A stretch of 64,000 nucleotides of DNA from Oceanicaulis sp. HLUCCA04 (GCA_001314625.1 LJSH01000004.1:174039-238038), one strand, 5' to 3'. Shown: positions 16,319 to 25,121, counted from the first letter of the stretch. Notes: generated from the letters alone by a model not told the origin. A program made the numbers and translations.

Positions 16319-16408
16319 TGAAACCCCGGACGCGCAGCGATCCGGGGCCTGCCTCCAGCAAACCTGAAACAGGTCCCGGCTCTGCGCTATCGCTTGGCCG
16401 GGATTTCA
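16319..16408. repeat. Dispersed inverted repeat, family B copy 1
   Basis: This roughly 90-bp element starts TGAAACCCCGG and ends CCGGGATTTCA, so its ends are inverted copies. The left half folds as CCCCGGA-loop-TCCGGGG and the right half as a second GC-rich hairpin. Close relatives are at 34140-34231 and 45696-45788. All three lie between convergent genes; here they are uppP and the NDUFA9-like gene. It probably works as a bidirectional transcription end or mRNA stabiliser. Confidence 0.85.
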
Positions 16409-16426
16409 CCGATTGCGGGGAGCCCC

Positions 16427-17389
16427 CTACCCCGCTGGCGCGAACTGGCCGCCCTTGCGGAAGCGGTAGAGATAACTCGGCACGATAGCCTCGACACTGT
16501 CCGGCCGGATGCCCAGATCGGACAGGCCCGGCAGGGTGCCGGACACGACATTGTCGGTCTTGAGCAAAGTCACCTGGTCGCGCGTCAGCACGGTGGGGAC
16601 AAAGGGCAGAGCGCCGGCAATCTCGCCGGCAAACCCGATCCCGTAGGCCGCCAGCCACGGCACTGGCACCAGCAAGCGCGGGCGCTGGATGGTGGCGGTG
16701 ATATATTGCAGCAATTGCTTGAACGAGTAGGTGGCCGGCCCGCCCAGCTCGTACGTCTTGCCTTGTGCGGCGGGGCTTTCCAGCGCTGCCAGAATGGCTG
16801 CGCCGACATCACCGGCCCAGACCGGCTGGAACAGCGTCTTGCCGCCGCCAATCAGGGGCAGGGCGGGCGTATAGAGCGCCATTTGCGCAAAGCGGTTGAA
16901 GAAGCTGTCTTCGGCTCCGAACACGATGGACGGGCGCAGGACTGTCGCGGTGGGGATGGTGTCCATCACCGCCTTTTCACCCGCAGCCTTGGTCTGTGCA
17001 TAGACGGACTGGCTTTCGGCGTCGGCGCCAATGGCAGAGATATGCACCAGCCGTGTAATGCCTGCGTCTCTGGCGGCTTCGGCAATGAGCGCCGCGCCTT
17101 GCGCCTGCACGGAACGGAATGTCTGGCGGCCCGACTGCGCCAGAATGCCGGTCAGGTTTACCACCGCGCTCGCGCCCTCGACGGCGCGCGCAATCGAGGC
17201 CTTGTTGCGCACATTGCCCTGGACCAGCTGGATCTGGCCGACCGAGCCGATCGGTTTGAGATCAATGGCCGTATGGGGCAGGCGTGTGACGACACGTACC
17301 CGGTAACCGGCCTTTACGAGCGCGCGTACGCCATAGCGTCCGACAAAGCCCGAACCGCCAAATACCGTGATCATCTCATCGCGCAGCAT
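16427..17389 (-). CDS. NAD(P)-binding epimerase-like protein, complex I NDUFA9 subunit family
   Basis: This 320-aa extended short-chain dehydrogenase-like protein starts MLRDEMITVFGGSGFVGRYGV at 17389, with GGAGAGG about 6 bp upstream. The Rossmann motif GGSGFVG is at about 11-17. The YxxxK-like position reads VYAQTKAAGE. The pattern LVHISAIGAD...VLRPSIVFG...FFNRFAQMA is that of NDUFA9-like proteins, an atypical SDR branch related to mitochondrial complex I accessory subunits. In alphaproteobacteria these are often annotated as complex I NDUFA9 subunit family proteins; whether it binds complex I here is unknown. It ends in a polar C terminus. Confidence 0.8.
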   Translation of the reverse strand: MLRDEMITVFGGSGFVGRYGVRALVKAGYRVRVVTRLPHTAIDLKPIGSVGQIQLVQGNVRNKASIARAVEGASAVVNLTGILAQSGRQTFRSVQAQGAALIAEAARDAGITRLVHISAIGADAESQSVYAQTKAAGEKAVMDTIPTATVLRPSIVFGAEDSFFNRFAQMALYTPALPLIGGGKTLFQPVWAGDVGAAILAALESPAAQGKTYELGGPATYSFKQLLQYITATIQRPRLLVPVPWLAAYGIGFAGEIAGALPFVPTVLTRDQVTLLKTDNVVSGTLPGLSDLGIRPDSVEAIVPSYLYRFRKGGQFAPAG

Positions 17390-17559
17390 GTGGGCCTCTC
17401 CCTTGAGCCTGGCCGGTCCGCAGGCATGTGCCTCGCGAACGCATCCCGTGTCGGTAGCGGATAGACCAAATTTGCGCGGCGTTGGCAACGCCGCACAAGG
17501 CGCGTTGACAGCGCCCCTGCCCGCATTTATCACCGCGCCTCCGACGCCCTCAAACATAT

Positions 17560-17646
<87 letters not shown>

Positions 17647-17676
17647 TATCCCGCTTGGCGCGGATCGTACAAAACA

Positions 17677-17701
17677 CGGCCCCTCACCGGGGCCGTTTTT
17701 G
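17677..17701 (+). terminator. Rho-independent terminator after tRNA-Leu
   Basis: CGGCCCC-TCACC-GGGGCCG followed by TTTTT: a 7-bp GC stem with a 5-nt loop and a T run, 30 bp beyond the tRNA. Confidence 0.85.
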
Positions 17702-18126
17702 CGTTTGGGGACCGGCTTTTCAGGATATCTGGTGATGCTCCCGCGGTCTTGGGGCCGGAAGGGGTACAAAAATCTTGCCGGTGCTGATCTCGATCAGCTA
17801 TGGCCGGGCCGTGCTGAGCTAGCGTGATCATGGCGGCGACCTCCAGCCGCCAGTTGCCTGCCTCGAATCTGGCAACAACTCCCCGCTGATGGTGCACTTA
17901 CGCCCCGCAATGCACTGTCAGCGGGAAATATCCTGCCGCCCGTTCAGCCCGCACAGGCTGGTGCAAATGCATGACAGCCGCCAAGGGCCGGGCCGATAAG
18001 GCCCGCAGGAACAAGCATGCCAGAGAGGCAGGCCGCCGAGCCCGGTGAAGCTGCGAGCCTCGTGGCACCCTACCGCCTCCCTCGTTGGCAGGCTCCTTTG
18101 GCAGACCGGCCAGAGGAGCCCGTCAC
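17702..18126. other. Gene-free region of about 425 bp with a 16-bp palindrome
   Basis: No convincing reading frame, tRNA or structured RNA is visible between the tRNA-Leu terminator and the 3' end of the Crp/Fnr gene. The longest ATG frames are under about 30 codons. The one notable signal is GCTGATCTCGATCAGC (17783-17798), a perfect inverted repeat whose core TGAT-CTCG-ATCA follows the TTGAT-N4-ATCAA layout of Fnr/FixK sites except at the outer bases. A small RNA is possible but unsupported. Confidence 0.5.
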
Positions 18127-18888
18127 TCAGCGAAGCAGAGGCCCGTCCTGATCTAGATAATTTGCGTCGAAGCCCGCCAGGTCCCTGAGCCGCTCGAAAT
18201 CCAGAATGGACACATGGCCATCGCGGAACATCAGCAGATTGTCCTCACGCAAACGGCGAAGCACGCGGTTCACATGGACCGCACTCAGCCCCAGCGCGTC
18301 CGCAAGATGGTACTGCGTCAGCGGGCAGGCAAAGCCGTTCATATCGCCGATACCCACCACTTTCAGGCGCGCGCCGAGTTCCAGCAGGAAATGCGCCGTG
18401 CGCTCCTCGGCCGACCGGCGGCCCAGATTGCACAAATGCTCCACCACCATCGCTTCGTCGCGCGATGCTGCCCACAGAACGGCGGCGGCGAGCCGGGGCG
18501 CATCGGAGAACGCGTTGAGAATATCTGATGACAGCACTTCGGAGGCCTCGATGCGCGTTACGGCCCGGACGCTGTGATCAGACGTCCGGAACAGTATGCT
18601 GCGCAGTCCCAGAAAGTCTCCGGGCACCTGGATGTCCACGATCTGACGCTCGCCACTGGGCAGCATCTTGAACGAACACGCCCAACCCTCTGCCAGAACA
18701 AAGGCGGATTGGCGCGTCTCGCCCTCATGCACCAGCTCATGGCCAGGCAAAAACGTCCGGCGGCGCTGATGAAAGCGCACCAGAGTGTCCAGATCGGCAT
18801 CCATCAGCGAGACGAACGCCGAGAGTTTCTTCGTCAGGGCACTTTGCAGGATCAAAATCGCGGCTTTCGGCAAGCACGGGCAACGCAT
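18127..18888 (-). CDS. Crp/Fnr family transcriptional regulator
   Basis: This 253-aa regulator has an N-terminal cyclic-nucleotide-binding-like beta barrel (about 30-145, LPGHELVHEGETRQSAFVLAEG...PGDFLGLRSILF). It is followed by a dimer helix and a C-terminal winged helix (about 165-235, LTQYHLADALGLSAVHVNRVLRRLREDNLL). The four-cysteine iron-sulfur set of Fnr is absent; only Cys3 and Cys5 are near the N terminus, so oxygen sensing by a cluster is unlikely. The cAMP-contacting residues of CRP are also not obvious. It belongs to the large alphaproteobacterial Crp/Fnr-like group whose ligand is unknown. It diverges from a small conserved-looking gene. Confidence 0.88.
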   Translation of the reverse strand: MRCPCLPKAAILILQSALTKKLSAFVSLMDADLDTLVRFHQRRRTFLPGHELVHEGETRQSAFVLAEGWACSFKMLPSGERQIVDIQVPGDFLGLRSILFRTSDHSVRAVTRIEASEVLSSDILNAFSDAPRLAAAVLWAASRDEAMVVEHLCNLGRRSAEERTAHFLLELGARLKVVGIGDMNGFACPLTQYHLADALGLSAVHVNRVLRRLREDNLLMFRDGHVSILDFERLRDLAGFDANYLDQDGPLLR

Positions 18889-19033
18889 TACTCGCCCCGT
18901 CAGATAGCCGTTAAAAGAGCGGCTCGCGCTGCTTTAGATCAGCATTGTCTAGCATATTGCGCGTATTGTCGCGACACATTCCGTCCCGGCGATGGCGGAC
19001 ACAACAACGCCCCGGCACGAAAGTGAACCCAAT

Positions 19034-19285
19034 ATGAAGCCACCACACGACTTTGCCGGAGCCGCCGCCCTGTCCATCTGCGAAGCGCTGCTGCTGGCAC
19101 TCAACGACCATAAAATCCTGCCCGAAGCAGAGATTGTCGGTGTGCTGAAAGATGCCGCGTCGGCCCACGAGGCTGCTGCAAAGCTGGAAGAGTCTGAGGC
19201 GCACGCAGCTGTGGCGGCGTTGATCAATGCGATTCTTGACGGGGGTAACTCGGTGCGCAGGCCTGCATCAGACCAGCCCGCCTAG
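19034..19285 (+). CDS. Small helical protein of unknown function
   Basis: This 83-aa, mostly alpha-helical soluble protein starts MKPPHDFAGAAALSICEALLLALNDHK. I place the start at 19034; an upstream in-frame ATG at 18992 would add 14 polar residues. The central KDAASAHEAAAKLEESEAHAAVAALINAIL stretch is strongly amphipathic. It is divergent from the Crp/Fnr gene and convergent with the STAS-like gene, whose stop codon it overlaps by 4 bp (CTAG). No function is assigned. The region between it and the regulator holds a 10-bp palindrome TGTCGCGACA. Confidence 0.65.
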   Translation: MKPPHDFAGAAALSICEALLLALNDHKILPEAEIVGVLKDAASAHEAAAKLEESEAHAAVAALINAILDGGNSVRRPASDQPA

Positions 19286-19671
19286 CGCTGCAGCAGCCAG
19301 GCGCGGGCTTCGGTCTCGCAGGCAAAGGGCTGCAGCTTCACGGCAAAGGCGCGCGCCGTGCTTTCCATCACCATGTAGGGACGAGTGCGCTCGCCATGGG
19401 AGACATGGGCGCAGCGGCGCGGCGACAGCTCGTCCATGATCATCTCGATGGCGCTGACCACATCGGCGATCTCATAGGCGATGCTGGTATCAATGGTCTC
19501 GATCAGCACGCCAGTGACGCGCCGGCCCTGCCCGGCCGCGACCAGCCGTTCGGCGGCATCACGCAGCACCTCGCCCGTCAGCTCGCCGGAAAGGCGCAAG
19601 GTCAAAATGCCGTGAATATCGGTCTCGATGCGGACCGGGTCCGCATCGTGTGTCTTGTGGACGAGAGGCAT
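19282..19671 (-). CDS. SpoIIAA/STAS-like protein
   Basis: This 129-aa cytosolic protein starts MPLVHKTHDADPVRIETDIHG. The line GILTLRLSGELTGEVLRDAAERL followed by VTGVLIETIDTS fits the alternating beta-alpha pattern of SpoIIAA-like/STAS proteins. Such proteins bind partners or lipids rather than catalyse. An in-frame ATG at 19725 would add 18 residues; neither start has a clear ribosome-binding site. The stop codon overlaps that of the convergent small gene. No canonical phosphorylatable serine of anti-sigma antagonists can be identified with confidence, so the role is unknown. Confidence 0.6.
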   Translation of the reverse strand: MPLVHKTHDADPVRIETDIHGILTLRLSGELTGEVLRDAAERLVAAGQGRRVTGVLIETIDTSIAYEIADVVSAIEMIMDELSPRRCAHVSHGERTRPYMVMESTARAFAVKLQPFACETEARAWLLQR

Positions 19672-19877
19672 GGGGAGGCGGCCTTTATGGCTCTGGGTGG
19701 TAGTTGAGAATTTCGGGATAGCCATGCCTAGCGGCAGATTGTTGCCAAATCGTGGCACACCACGCGCATGGCGGGTCTGCAAATATGCAAGAGTGGCGCA
19801 GCCCAAGTTGACCTGGGGCGAAGCGCGGCCCATAGCAGGGCAAACCCGCCAAATCCTGTCTGAAGGCCGGAGTCATC

Positions 19878-20492
19878 ATGAGCATTCATTTTCACAAAGC
19901 CGATCTGCCTGCCGGGCTGGACCTTGGCAGCCGGGTTGCGATCGACACCGAAACGCTGGGCCTGTCGCTGGTGCGCGACCGGCTGTGCCTGGTCCAGCTG
20001 TCGGCAGGCGATGGCGATGCGCATATCGTCCAGCTCGACCGGACATCGTATGACTGTCCGAATCTTCAAAAGCTTCTGGCCGATGAGAGCGTGGAGAAAA
20101 TCCTGCATTTTGCGCGCTTTGACGTGGCCATGATCGCGCGCGATCTGGGCGTCACGTTGCGCCCGGTCTTCTGCACCAAGATCGCGTCGAAACTGGTGCG
20201 CACCTATACAGACCGCCACGGGCTGAAAGATGTGGCGCGCGAGATTGCGGGCGTGGAGCTGTCCAAGCAGCAGCAGAGTTCTGACTGGGGCGCGGACGAG
20301 ATCAGCGAGGCGCAGCTCAAATACGCCGCTGACGATGTGCTCTACCTGCACCAGATCCGTGACGGGCTCGAAGCCATGCTGGTGCGCGAGGGGCGCATGG
20401 AGCTGGCGAAAGCCTGTTTCAGCTTCCTGCCGACCCGCGCCGCGCTGGATCTGGCCGGCTGGGCCGAGGCCGACATTTTCGCCCATAGCTGA
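19878..20492 (+). CDS. rnd: Ribonuclease D (short form)
   Basis: This 204-aa 3'-5' exoribonuclease of the DEDDy family trims tRNA and other RNA ends. The motifs are AIDTETLGL (Exo I, Asp-Glu), HFARFDVAMI (Exo II Asp), and a C-terminal YAADDVLYLHQIRD (Exo III Tyr and Asp). The HRDC domains of the E. coli enzyme are missing; this short version is typical of alphaproteobacteria. ATG is at 19878. It is followed by lptC about 100 bp downstream on the same strand, a conserved neighbourhood (rnd-lptC-lptA-lptB-rpoN). Confidence 0.92.
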   Translation: MSIHFHKADLPAGLDLGSRVAIDTETLGLSLVRDRLCLVQLSAGDGDAHIVQLDRTSYDCPNLQKLLADESVEKILHFARFDVAMIARDLGVTLRPVFCTKIASKLVRTYTDRHGLKDVAREIAGVELSKQQQSSDWGADEISEAQLKYAADDVLYLHQIRDGLEAMLVREGRMELAKACFSFLPTRAALDLAGWAEADIFAHS

Positions 20493-20594
20493 CCGGGCGA
20501 TGGATGGGGCATCCGCCCGGCTTGTGATGCCTGCCTTGAAAACGCCCCGGCAAGCGTCCACAAAGGCGGCGGGGAAAGCATTCGGGCCAACACA

Positions 20595-21263
20595 ATGAGC
20601 ACGCTAGTCTTTGCAGCCGGGGAGCCATCGGCAAACCGCGCGCTTGCCGCAGCGCGCCTGCGGGGCCGCGTCTTGCGTAATCTGCGCCGCGTACTGGTTG
20701 TGCTGATTGGCCTGCTGGCGCTGAATATCGTCATCCAGTCGGTACTGTCAGGCGGGCGCCAGGCCGCAATCCAGCCGGCCGTGGCGGGTGATGCGGAGCG
20801 GATCATCAATCCGCGCTTTACCGGGCGCGATGCTGACGGGCGGGCCTATGTGCTGACGGCTGACAATGCCGTGCGCCGGGCCGGCGGGCTGGGCAATCTC
20901 ACGGATCTGGAAAACCCGCGTATCGACTATGCCCTGCTGTTTGGCGCTGCCAACCGGCCCGACGCGTCCGAGGTGCTGTCGCGCGTGGGTGTGTATGACG
21001 ACCAGACGCGTATTTTGCGCATGACAGATACGGTGCGGTTCATCACAAGGTCCGGCTACCGGTTCCAGACCGAAGGCGCGGCGATAGATCTCGACAATGC
21101 CATCGTCTTCGGCGATGAGCCGGTGGAGGGGTTTGCGCCCTGGGGCGGCGTTCAGGCGAACGGATTCGAGCTTGATGAGGATGGACGGCGTTTGCGCTTT
21201 ACCGCAGGCGTGGTAACGCGCTTTTATACCGGTGAGGCGCCCGCGCCCGAGGAGGTTGAATGA
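20595..21263 (+). CDS. lptC: LPS export protein LptC
   Basis: This 222-aa protein has one N-terminal membrane anchor (about residues 33-52, VLVVLIGLLALNIVIQSVL) and a periplasmic beta-jellyroll domain. LptC takes LPS from the LptBFG transporter and hands it to the LptA bridge. The sequence around NPRFTGRDADGRAYVLTADNAVR and later VRFITRSGYRFQTEGAAIDLD is the LptC/DUF1239 pattern. The stop codon overlaps the lptA ATG (ATGA), so the two are coupled. The N terminus is longer and more basic than in enterobacteria, as is common in this class. Confidence 0.9.
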   Translation: MSTLVFAAGEPSANRALAAARLRGRVLRNLRRVLVVLIGLLALNIVIQSVLSGGRQAAIQPAVAGDAERIINPRFTGRDADGRAYVLTADNAVRRAGGLGNLTDLENPRIDYALLFGAANRPDASEVLSRVGVYDDQTRILRMTDTVRFITRSGYRFQTEGAAIDLDNAIVFGDEPVEGFAPWGGVQANGFELDEDGRRLRFTAGVVTRFYTGEAPAPEEVE

Positions 21264-21859
21264 GGCATATATTCGCCGTTACAGGCATGGTGTGCATGCT
21301 GGGTGCAGCTGCACTGCCGCCTGTTGCTCCGGCGCAGGCCCGCCAGGACATTCCCGATTTTGTTGATATCAGTTCTGATGACCAGGAAATCCTGGACCAG
21401 CAGGATCAGGTCCGTTTCATCGGCAATGTGAACGCTATCCGCGGCGATACGCGCCTGCGTGCCGACGAGGCTGAAGCGCACATAGCGCGTAATGCCGAGA
21501 CCGGCCGGCGCCAGATCGAGCGCATCACGGCGCGCGGTGACGTCTTCTATGTCACCGCAACAGAAACCGCCCGGGGCGACAGTGCCGTCTACACCCTGAC
21601 GGATGAAGTTGTGGTGCTGACAGGATCGGTTGTCCTCACCCAGGGCTGCAATGTCTCGACGGGCGAGGAGCTTGTCATCAATCTGCAGACAGGCATTTCG
21701 CGTCTGACGGGCGGCAATGGCCGCGTGCGCAGCCTGTTCTTCTCGCAGGATGAAGAAGAGGAAGCGGCCTCGGACGACTGCCCGGCTCCGCCGGTTCCCG
21801 GCCCTGAGCCGCGAGAGTATCGCGAGGATTTCCTCGCCAGCGAACCGGGCACGCCGTAG
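21260..21859 (+). CDS. lptA: LPS transport protein LptA
   Basis: This 199-aa periplasmic protein has a cleavable signal peptide (MRHIFAVTGMVCMLGAAALPPVAPAQA). The OstA-like beta-jellyroll follows: DQQDQVRFIGNVNAIRGDTRLRADEAEAH, then GDVFYVTATETARGDSAVY and VLTGSVVLTQG. LptA polymerises into the bridge carrying LPS to the outer membrane. Two cysteines (CNVSTGEE and DDCPAP) could form a disulfide. The tail is acidic and proline-rich. It starts inside the lptC stop codon; lptB follows 175 bp later. Confidence 0.92.
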   Translation: MRHIFAVTGMVCMLGAAALPPVAPAQARQDIPDFVDISSDDQEILDQQDQVRFIGNVNAIRGDTRLRADEAEAHIARNAETGRRQIERITARGDVFYVTATETARGDSAVYTLTDEVVVLTGSVVLTQGCNVSTGEELVINLQTGISRLTGGNGRVRSLFFSQDEEEEAASDDCPAPPVPGPEPREYREDFLASEPGTP

Positions 21860-22034
21860 CGCAATCCTATAAAATTCAAGGCATAAGCGTCGTAGTTGCC
21901 GGGCCGGACTGCATTTCATGCACCGGCGCGCCTTGCCAGCAGGGCGCGGTGCCTTGCAAGGATGGGGCCAGTTTCGCGGGCTTCACCAAATGTTAGGTCT
22001 GCCGCGCTAACCCTGTTTTTGAAAAGGTCCAGGG

Positions 22035-22787
22035 GTGATGACGGGAATGACCATGCCACACAGCATAGCTGACGGCCTGCATGTCGATTCAATCGGCAAG
22101 GCGTTTGGCAAGCGCGTCGTGGTAAAGTCTGTATCGCTCACGCTCCGGCGCGGCGAGGTGGTCGGGCTTCTGGGGCCGAACGGGGCGGGCAAGACGACCT
22201 GCTTTTACATGATTACCGGCCTGATCCCCGCCGATCACGGACGCATCCTGCTTGATGGCGAGGACATTACGGCGTTTCCGATGTTCCAGCGCGCCCGGCT
22301 GGGGATTGGCTATCTGCCGCAGGAGGCGTCGATTTTCCGCGGCATGACCGTCTATGAGAATGTGAGCGCCACCGCAGAGATTGCAGAAAAGGATGTGGCT
22401 GCGCGCAAGCTTCTGGTCGAGGAATTGCTTGAGGAGCTGGGCGTGGATCATCTGCGCGACAGCCCCGCCATGGCCCTGTCTGGCGGTGAACGCCGCCGCG
22501 TTGAAATTGCGCGGGCGCTGGCGACCCGGCCCGGCTTCATCCTGCTCGACGAACCCTTCGCCGGTATTGATCCGCTGGCCATTGCCGATATTCGCGACCT
22601 GATCCTGTTCCTCAAACAGCGCGGGATCGGCATTCTCATCACCGATCACAATGTTCGCGAGACGCTTCAGATCACCGACCGCGCCGCCATCATCCATGAG
22701 GGCGAAGTGCTGTTCGAGGGTCAGCCGGACGCCGTGCGCAGCGACGCGTCAGTGCGCCGGGTCTATCTCGGCGACAGCTTCCAGTAG
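22035..22787 (+). CDS. lptB: LPS export ABC transporter ATP-binding protein LptB
   Basis: This 250-aa cytosolic ATPase powers the LptBFG extraction of LPS from the inner membrane. Walker A is [11 protein letters not shown], the Q-loop [14 protein letters not shown], the signature [15 protein letters not shown], Walker [14 protein letters not shown] and the switch histidine ITDHNVRET. All are intact. The start may be GTG at 22035, ATG at 22038 or slightly later ATGs; AGGGG precedes the first two. It is directly followed by rpoN (10 bp), the usual alphaproteobacterial order. Confidence 0.95.
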   Translation: MMTGMTMPHSIADGLHVDSIGKAFGKRVVVKSVSLTLRRGEVVGLLGPNGAGKTTCFYMITGLIPADHGRILLDGEDITAFPMFQRARLGIGYLPQEASIFRGMTVYENVSATAEIAEKDVAARKLLVEELLEELGVDHLRDSPAMALSGGERRRVEIARALATRPGFILLDEPFAGIDPLAIADIRDLILFLKQRGIGILITDHNVRETLQITDRAAIIHEGEVLFEGQPDAVRSDASVRRVYLGDSFQ

Positions 22788-22797
22788 GGCAGAAGAT

Positions 22798-24300
22798 ATG
22801 GCCAAGCTAGGACAGAGGCTGGAGGCAAGGCAGGGGCAGGGGCTCGTCATGACCCCGCAGCTCCAGCAGGCCATCAAGCTGTTGCAGCTCAACAATTTGG
22901 AGCTGGCCGAGTTCGTCGAGGAAGAGCTGGAGCGTAACCCGCTGCTGGAGCGCGACGAGCGCGTTGAAGCTGGCGGCGAGGACGAGCGGCCGGCCCAGGC
23001 CGAGACCACCGATCCCCATGGCGAGCTGAGCTTTGATGCGTCCTCGACGTCTGTTGCCGACGAGGCGCTCGATGCAGACCGCGAGGCGATGTATGCCGAC
23101 AGTGCGCCGGATATGGCCGGCGCGCGCGATACCGGCGGCGCTGTGGACTGGTCGCGCGCGGGCAAGGGCGGCGGCGGGTTTGATGGCGAGGAGTTTGACG
23201 CGGCCGCCCATACCAGCCGGGAAAAGACCCTTCGCGAGCATTTGCATGATCAGCTGGCCGATCTGGCGCTGACCAGCTCTGACCGCCTGATTGCGGCGCA
23301 TCTGATCGATATGGCTGATGATGACGGATATATGCGCGCGGATCTGGCCGAAACGGCAGAGCGTCTGGGCGTTACCGTATCGGAGGTAGAGGCCATATTG
23401 TCGTGCGTGCAGGGGTTCGAGCCGGCCGGGGTCATGGCGCGCGGCCTGCAGGAATGCCTGGCGATACAGCTGGCAGAACGTGACCGGCTTGATCCGGCGA
23501 TGGCGGCGCTTGTCGATAATCTCCCGCTGCTGGCCAAGCATGATTATGTGGCGCTGCGCGGGCTGTGCGAGGTCGACCAGGACGATCTGGAAGACATGAT
23601 TGGCGAGCTCAAACGCCTGACACCCAAGCCCGGCCTTGCCTTCGGGTCTGACAGCACCCGCGCGGTGGAACCGGATGTCTATGTACGCGAGCGTCCCGAT
23701 GGCAGCTGGGCGGTAGAGCTCAATACCGACACGCTGCCGCGCGTACTGATGAATAATCGCTATGCCGCGCAGATTGCCGGCAGTGCCCGCTCGGCAGAGG
23801 AAAAGACCTTCATCACCGAATGCGCCCAGAATGCCTCCTGGCTGGTCAAAAGCCTCGATCAGCGCGCGCGCACTATTCTGAAAGTGGCCAGCGAGATTGT
23901 CCGTCAGCAGGATGCGTTCTTCGCCAAGGGCGTGGCGTGGCTGCGTCCGCTGAACCTGAAAACTGTGGCCGATGCGGTCGGCATGCATGAAAGCACGGTC
24001 AGCCGCGTGACCTCGAACAAATATGTATCGACGCCGCGCGGCCTGTTCGAGCTGAAATATTTCTTCACATCCTCCATCGCCTCTGCTGATGGCGGTGAGG
24101 CCTATTCGGCCGAGGCGGTGCGCTTTCGGATCAAGGCGATGATCCAGGGCGAGACGATTGAAGAGATCATGAGCGATGACGCCATTGTCGACCGGCTGCT
24201 GGCCGACGGCATCGAGATCGCCCGGCGCACGGTCGCCAAATACCGCGAGGCAATGAATATTCCCTCCTCGGTACAGCGCCGGCGGATGATGAAGCGCTAG
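22798..24300 (+). CDS. rpoN: RNA polymerase sigma-54 factor
   Basis: This 500-aa sigma-54 recognises -24/-12 promoters and needs bacterial enhancer-binding proteins. Region I is MAKLGQRLEARQGQGLVMTPQLQQAIKLLQLNNLEL. An acidic linker (about 55-150, containing many Asp/Glu/Ala) is followed by the core-binding domain. The HTH (LKTVADAVGMHESTVSRVTSNKY) precedes the RpoN box ARRTVAKYREAMNIPSS near the C terminus. I start it at the ATG at 22798, since upstream sequence in this frame belongs to lptB in another frame. In Caulobacter relatives sigma-54 controls flagellar and stalk genes. It is followed by hpf and ptsN. Confidence 0.96.
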   Translation: MAKLGQRLEARQGQGLVMTPQLQQAIKLLQLNNLELAEFVEEELERNPLLERDERVEAGGEDERPAQAETTDPHGELSFDASSTSVADEALDADREAMYADSAPDMAGARDTGGAVDWSRAGKGGGGFDGEEFDAAAHTSREKTLREHLHDQLADLALTSSDRLIAAHLIDMADDDGYMRADLAETAERLGVTVSEVEAILSCVQGFEPAGVMARGLQECLAIQLAERDRLDPAMAALVDNLPLLAKHDYVALRGLCEVDQDDLEDMIGELKRLTPKPGLAFGSDSTRAVEPDVYVRERPDGSWAVELNTDTLPRVLMNNRYAAQIAGSARSAEEKTFITECAQNASWLVKSLDQRARTILKVASEIVRQQDAFFAKGVAWLRPLNLKTVADAVGMHESTVSRVTSNKYVSTPRGLFELKYFFTSSIASADGGEAYSAEAVRFRIKAMIQGETIEEIMSDDAIVDRLLADGIEIARRTVAKYREAMNIPSSVQRRRMMKR

Positions 24301-24351
24301 GAACCGGGCGGACGCAAACCTGTCCGCTGCGTCATTAACCAGTTATGCGCA

Positions 24352-24379
24352 TTGACGCGCCCGCCCCGCTTGCTACCGT
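24352..24379 (+). promoter_or_regulatory. Candidate sigma-70 promoter for hpf
   Basis: TTGACG (24352-24357), a 16-bp spacer and TACCGT (24374-24379) lie in the 194-bp gap between rpoN and hpf. This would let hpf-ptsN be expressed apart from rpoN. The -10 box is a weak match. Confidence 0.3.
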
Positions 24380-24494
24380 CAAACCGTCCGGTACAGAACC
24401 GGTATTCGGCCACGCGTTGCCTTGCACGCCGGGGGCCTTCTGAAAAAGAGGCTCCTGCAGCCAGGCCAGCGCGCCAGCGGCAGATGGAGTCCCC

Positions 24495-25121
24495 ATGCAC
24501 ATCCAGTTTGTTTCCAAAGGTATTGACGTTTCTCCAGCCCTTCGCGAACGCATTGAAGGCAGGGTGGAGGAAGGCACGGCGAAATATTTCAGCCGTCCCG
24601 GCGAGGCGTTTGTCACCGCTGCCAAGGAAGGGTTCGGCTTCAAGGTGGAGTGCGCGCTGCACTTGCCTTCAGGTGCCTTTCTGCAGGCAACAGGTGAAGG
24701 CGCAGATGCCTATGCAGCCGCTGAAGTCGCCGTGGGTCATCTGGAGAAACGGCTGCGCCGCTACAAGCGCCGGCTGAAAGACCATCATGCTGAAAACAAG
24801 ATGGATCTGCCTGCAGAGGAAACCCCCATCGTCGTGTTCCGGGGCAATGGCCGCGCCGTTACGCTGGAAGAGGATGAAAGCGATCATGATGATGGCGGCG
24901 CGCTGGGCGGCAGTGAGCCGGTCATCGTCGCCGAGACCGTAGGCGAGCTGAGCACGCTGACGGTGTCCATGGCTGTCCATGAGATGGATGTGCTCGATAC
25001 GCCGTTCATGCTGTTTCGCAATGCGGCAAGCGGATCGCTCAATGTGGTCTATAGACGTCCTGACGGTCATGTGGGGTGGATTGATCCGGCCCGAGAGGCT
25101 AAAGACGGCGCCGTTCGCTGA
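24495..25121 (+). CDS. hpf: Ribosome hibernation promoting factor, long form
   Basis: This 208-aa protein of the HPF/YfiA family binds the 30S decoding region in stationary phase and promotes 100S ribosome dimers. The N-terminal domain MHIQFVSKGIDVSPALRERIEGRV (1-105) has the beta-alpha-beta fold. An acidic linker (EEDESDHDDGG) leads to the C-terminal dimerisation domain (VHEMDVLDTPFMLFRNAASGSLNVVYRRPDGHVGWIDP). This is the long form typical of bacteria lacking RMF. It lies between rpoN and ptsN, the standard order. Confidence 0.94.
   Translation: MHIQFVSKGIDVSPALRERIEGRVEEGTAKYFSRPGEAFVTAAKEGFGFKVECALHLPSGAFLQATGEGADAYAAAEVAVGHLEKRLRRYKRRLKDHHAENKMDLPAEETPIVVFRGNGRAVTLEEDESDHDDGGALGGSEPVIVAETVGELSTLTVSMAVHEMDVLDTPFMLFRNAASGSLNVVYRRPDGHVGWIDPAREAKDGAVR

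Noticed and set aside
24400-24430. Possible sigma-54 (-24/-12) promoter before hpf, GGCCACGCGTTGCCTTGCA
   Set aside because: The distance between the GG and GC elements is 9 rather than 10 bp, and the bases around them do not match TGGCAC-N5-TTGC.
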